The notes under the pieces were generated by a model. The model was given only the letters and a program-made list of their open reading frames with translations. It had not been told where the DNA came from and ran no database searches. DNA of 6,808 nucleotides from an uncultured Rhodobacterales bacterium (GTDB lineage Bacteria > Pseudomonadota > Alphaproteobacteria > Rhodobacterales > Rhodobacteraceae). The stretch lies in contig CALCGO010000605.1 in assembly GCA_937901055.1 (NCBI GenBank), positions 1 to 6,808 of the forward strand, written 5' to 3'. The translations under genes and the position numbers were made by a program. The first letter of the stretch is position 1. Each line of letters starts with the position of its first letter. Below, one piece after another: positions 6,401 to 6,808 of the stretch.

Positions 6401-6808
6401 ACATCACGCACATAAGTCGGGCTGCCATCAAACACACCAACCATCAGGTTTTCGATGTCCTGCGCGGTGCGCAAGAACGAACCCGTATAAAGCGTGAACG
6501 AGGTCGCGCCCATCTCGACAGAACCCACGCCACGTTCGGAATTCGCCGTGCGGATCGTCCGTGCCAACTGGTCAAGGCTGATGCCAAAACCGGCTAGACG
6601 CTCGGGGAAAACCTCAACGCGGATCGCGTCAGAACGGCCACCAACGATGAAACTTTGGGAGGTGTTTTCAACCTCTTTCAACCGCTGCATCACGTTTAAA
6701 CCAAGAGAGCGTAACGCCGCCTCGTCAACTTCATGCGACCACAACGTCAGCGTCACGATCGGCACATCATCAACACCCTTGGGCTTGATCAATGGCTGCG
6801 AAACGCCC
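3406..6808 (-). CDS. RND-superfamily efflux permease with long C-terminal extension (5' end beyond window)
   Basis: An open frame of 1133 codons with no start in the window; the first visible residues are GVSQPLIKPKGVDDVPIV, inside the first periplasmic porter domain. About 130 N-terminal residues including TM1 should lie upstream. Visible layout: porter domain; TM2-TM6, with the TM4 proton-relay motif GILVDDAIVVVEN (Asp pair at 5899-5904); the second periplasmic domain, starting near VKMLPNDNKPEFNVTVNMPEG and including MPPGPPVLQTVVAEIYGP; then TM8-TM12 with GIIVRNSILLVDFA in TM10. These are hallmarks of proton-driven RND pumps (ACR_tran family), which work as trimers with a periplasmic adaptor and an outer-membrane channel. 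The pump core ends near 3970. It is followed by about 187 extra residues: an acidic Gly/Asp/Asn linker, a hydrophobic segment (about 3765-3865) and a 111-residue Ala/Pro/Lys tail. The substrate is unknown; the context suggests a dedicated role with the secreted proteins downstream. Confidence 0.95.
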   Translation of the reverse strand, partial: GVSQPLIKPKGVDDVPIVTLTLWSHEVDEAALRSLGLNVMQRLKEVENTSQSFIVGGRSDAIRVEVFPERLAGFGISLDQLARTIRTANSERGVGSVEMGATSFTLYTGSFLRTAQDIENLMVGVFDGSPTYVRDVALVTEGTNDATDVVSYYTGPAYGEHGEEGEEVHVSGERAPIGAPAITIAVAKKGGSNGVGVADEILAYVDRLQGSLIPDNVHVEVTRNYGETANHKVNELLFKLFVVTGAVTMMIWLALGWRASIVVLVVIPVVILLTVFSAFLMGFTIDRVSLFALIFSIGILVDDAIVVVENIYRRWLLRGECTDDCTVDAVREVGNPTVLATFTVIAALMPMGFISGMMGPYMAPIPALGSAAMLLSLFAAFIFTPWLAKRIRPSMESLDKMQRTEHRQAEWLHKIFTMTLLPLLNVRWKGWAFGIGLLIVFGLSLSMFGTKAVTVKMLPNDNKPEFNVTVNMPEGTALPTTANVVAQLAEELQKMPEVTALQSYAGTASPFNFNGLVRHTYLRGESWHGDIQVQLIHKEGREQTSHDLAVTAREALLPIATKLGAKIEVIEMPPGPPVLQTVVAEIYGPDDTTRRQVARDLEAMFEEAETIVDADSYLQAPYESWRFVVDREKASRRGVSVEDINRQLEMAMGDFKLGDVKMERSLEPRFIILQMPLSLRSQFGRLGQLPIPTASGTMIPLTELGRFEPFLMDDPVYHKDLRAVEYVTGEVAGRLGAPIYALFEVEGLLDGYTSPDGVRVGTNYTGPPADSLQSSLEWTGEWTVTYVTFRDMGIAFGIALIMIYILVVWEFGNFTTPAIVMAPIPLTLIGIVPGHWLFGASFTATSMIGFIALAGIIVRNSILLVDFARIQVESGMEVKDAVVSACATRTRPIIITALALVAGSFVILSDPIFQGMAISLMFGGMVSTLLTLIVIPLGCVSFRAALNEGENGGDDDGNGNGQKPAATASHDTATASTNAKSSGVVSGIVDVAVMVGEVAVFLVVGTVTGTFRWIKGLFTRSKTEAAVTPAPVATPKVEVAPAVAPAPAKATVKPKAKPAPKPSAKPAVKRKAKAAPKPAVKPARKPAVKPAAVKPAAKPAAKPTAKPAVTRSTATRKPRRGIRLNTSINDTQE
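3470..3720 (-). repeat. Degenerate repeat encoding Lys-Pro-Ala tail of the RND protein
   Basis: The DNA is a run of related 9-15 base units (GGCTTGGCCGCAGGTTTC-like on the plus strand) that encode KPAAKPAAKPTAKPA, KPKAKPAPKPSAKPA and similar blocks. The encoded segment resembles histone H1-like or AlgP-like basic tails in composition. Units vary in sequence and spacing, so this is protein low complexity rather than a precise satellite. Confidence 0.75.

Noticed and set aside
5569..6597. Long plus-strand frame of 342 codons opposite the RND gene
   Set aside because: It is rich in Arg/His/Gln/Asn, as expected for the antisense of membrane-protein codons, and has no recognisable domain.
6790..6792. 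TTG as start codon of the RND protein
   Set aside because: The frame is open to the window edge, and the residues before it (GVSQPL) continue the conserved porter-domain sequence. The true start must lie outside the window, with TM1.

Overview
The window holds a single minus-strand gene array, read from high to low coordinates. In transcription order it contains a large RND-superfamily inner-membrane efflux permease (5' end outside the window), three consecutive genes for Sec-exported low-complexity proteins of very biased composition, an exported DUF4412/LolA-like protein, and the start of a ParA/MinD-type ATPase that runs off the window. Spacing is tight: 9 bp between RND and the first small gene, 0 bp between the first and second, 110 bp between the second and third, 83 bp between the third and the DUF4412 gene, and 22 bp before the ParA gene. 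One polycistronic unit is therefore likely. I see no convincing plus-strand gene.

The organism looks like a Gram-negative proteobacterium. The evidence is a tripartite-type RND pump, Sec signal peptides ending in AxA motifs, a LolA-like periplasmic protein, and good AGGA/GGAG ribosome binding sites. GC content is mid-50s by eye. An alphaproteobacterium is my guess, but nothing in the window fixes the lineage.

Region by region: 1-232 encodes the N-terminal 77 residues of a ParA-type ATPase. 255-1028 encodes the DUF4412-like exported protein. 1029-1111 carries a strong GC-rich hairpin. 1112-1882 encodes an Asn/Gly/Trp/Phe repeat protein with an acidic tail. 1883-1992 carries another strong hairpin plus two competing stems just before the ribosome binding site of that gene. 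1993-2715 encodes a Gln/Tyr/Gly/Asn-rich, prion-like exported protein. 2716-3396 encodes a Gln/Pro/Trp-rich exported protein. 3406-6808 encodes the RND permease, which carries an unusual ~187-residue C-terminal extension (acidic linker, extra hydrophobic segment, Ala/Pro/Lys tail).

The most interesting idea is that this is an export-and-assembly locus. Three secreted, repetitive, aromatic- and amide-rich structural proteins are encoded with a dedicated RND pump, a LolA-like periplasmic protein and a ParA-type positioning ATPase. In composition (short secreted proteins, Gly/Asn/Pro/aromatic repeats) they recall the envelope proteins of bacterial sulfur globules. That is an analogy from composition, not a demonstrated homology. 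A secreted matrix, condensate or surface coat would fit equally well.
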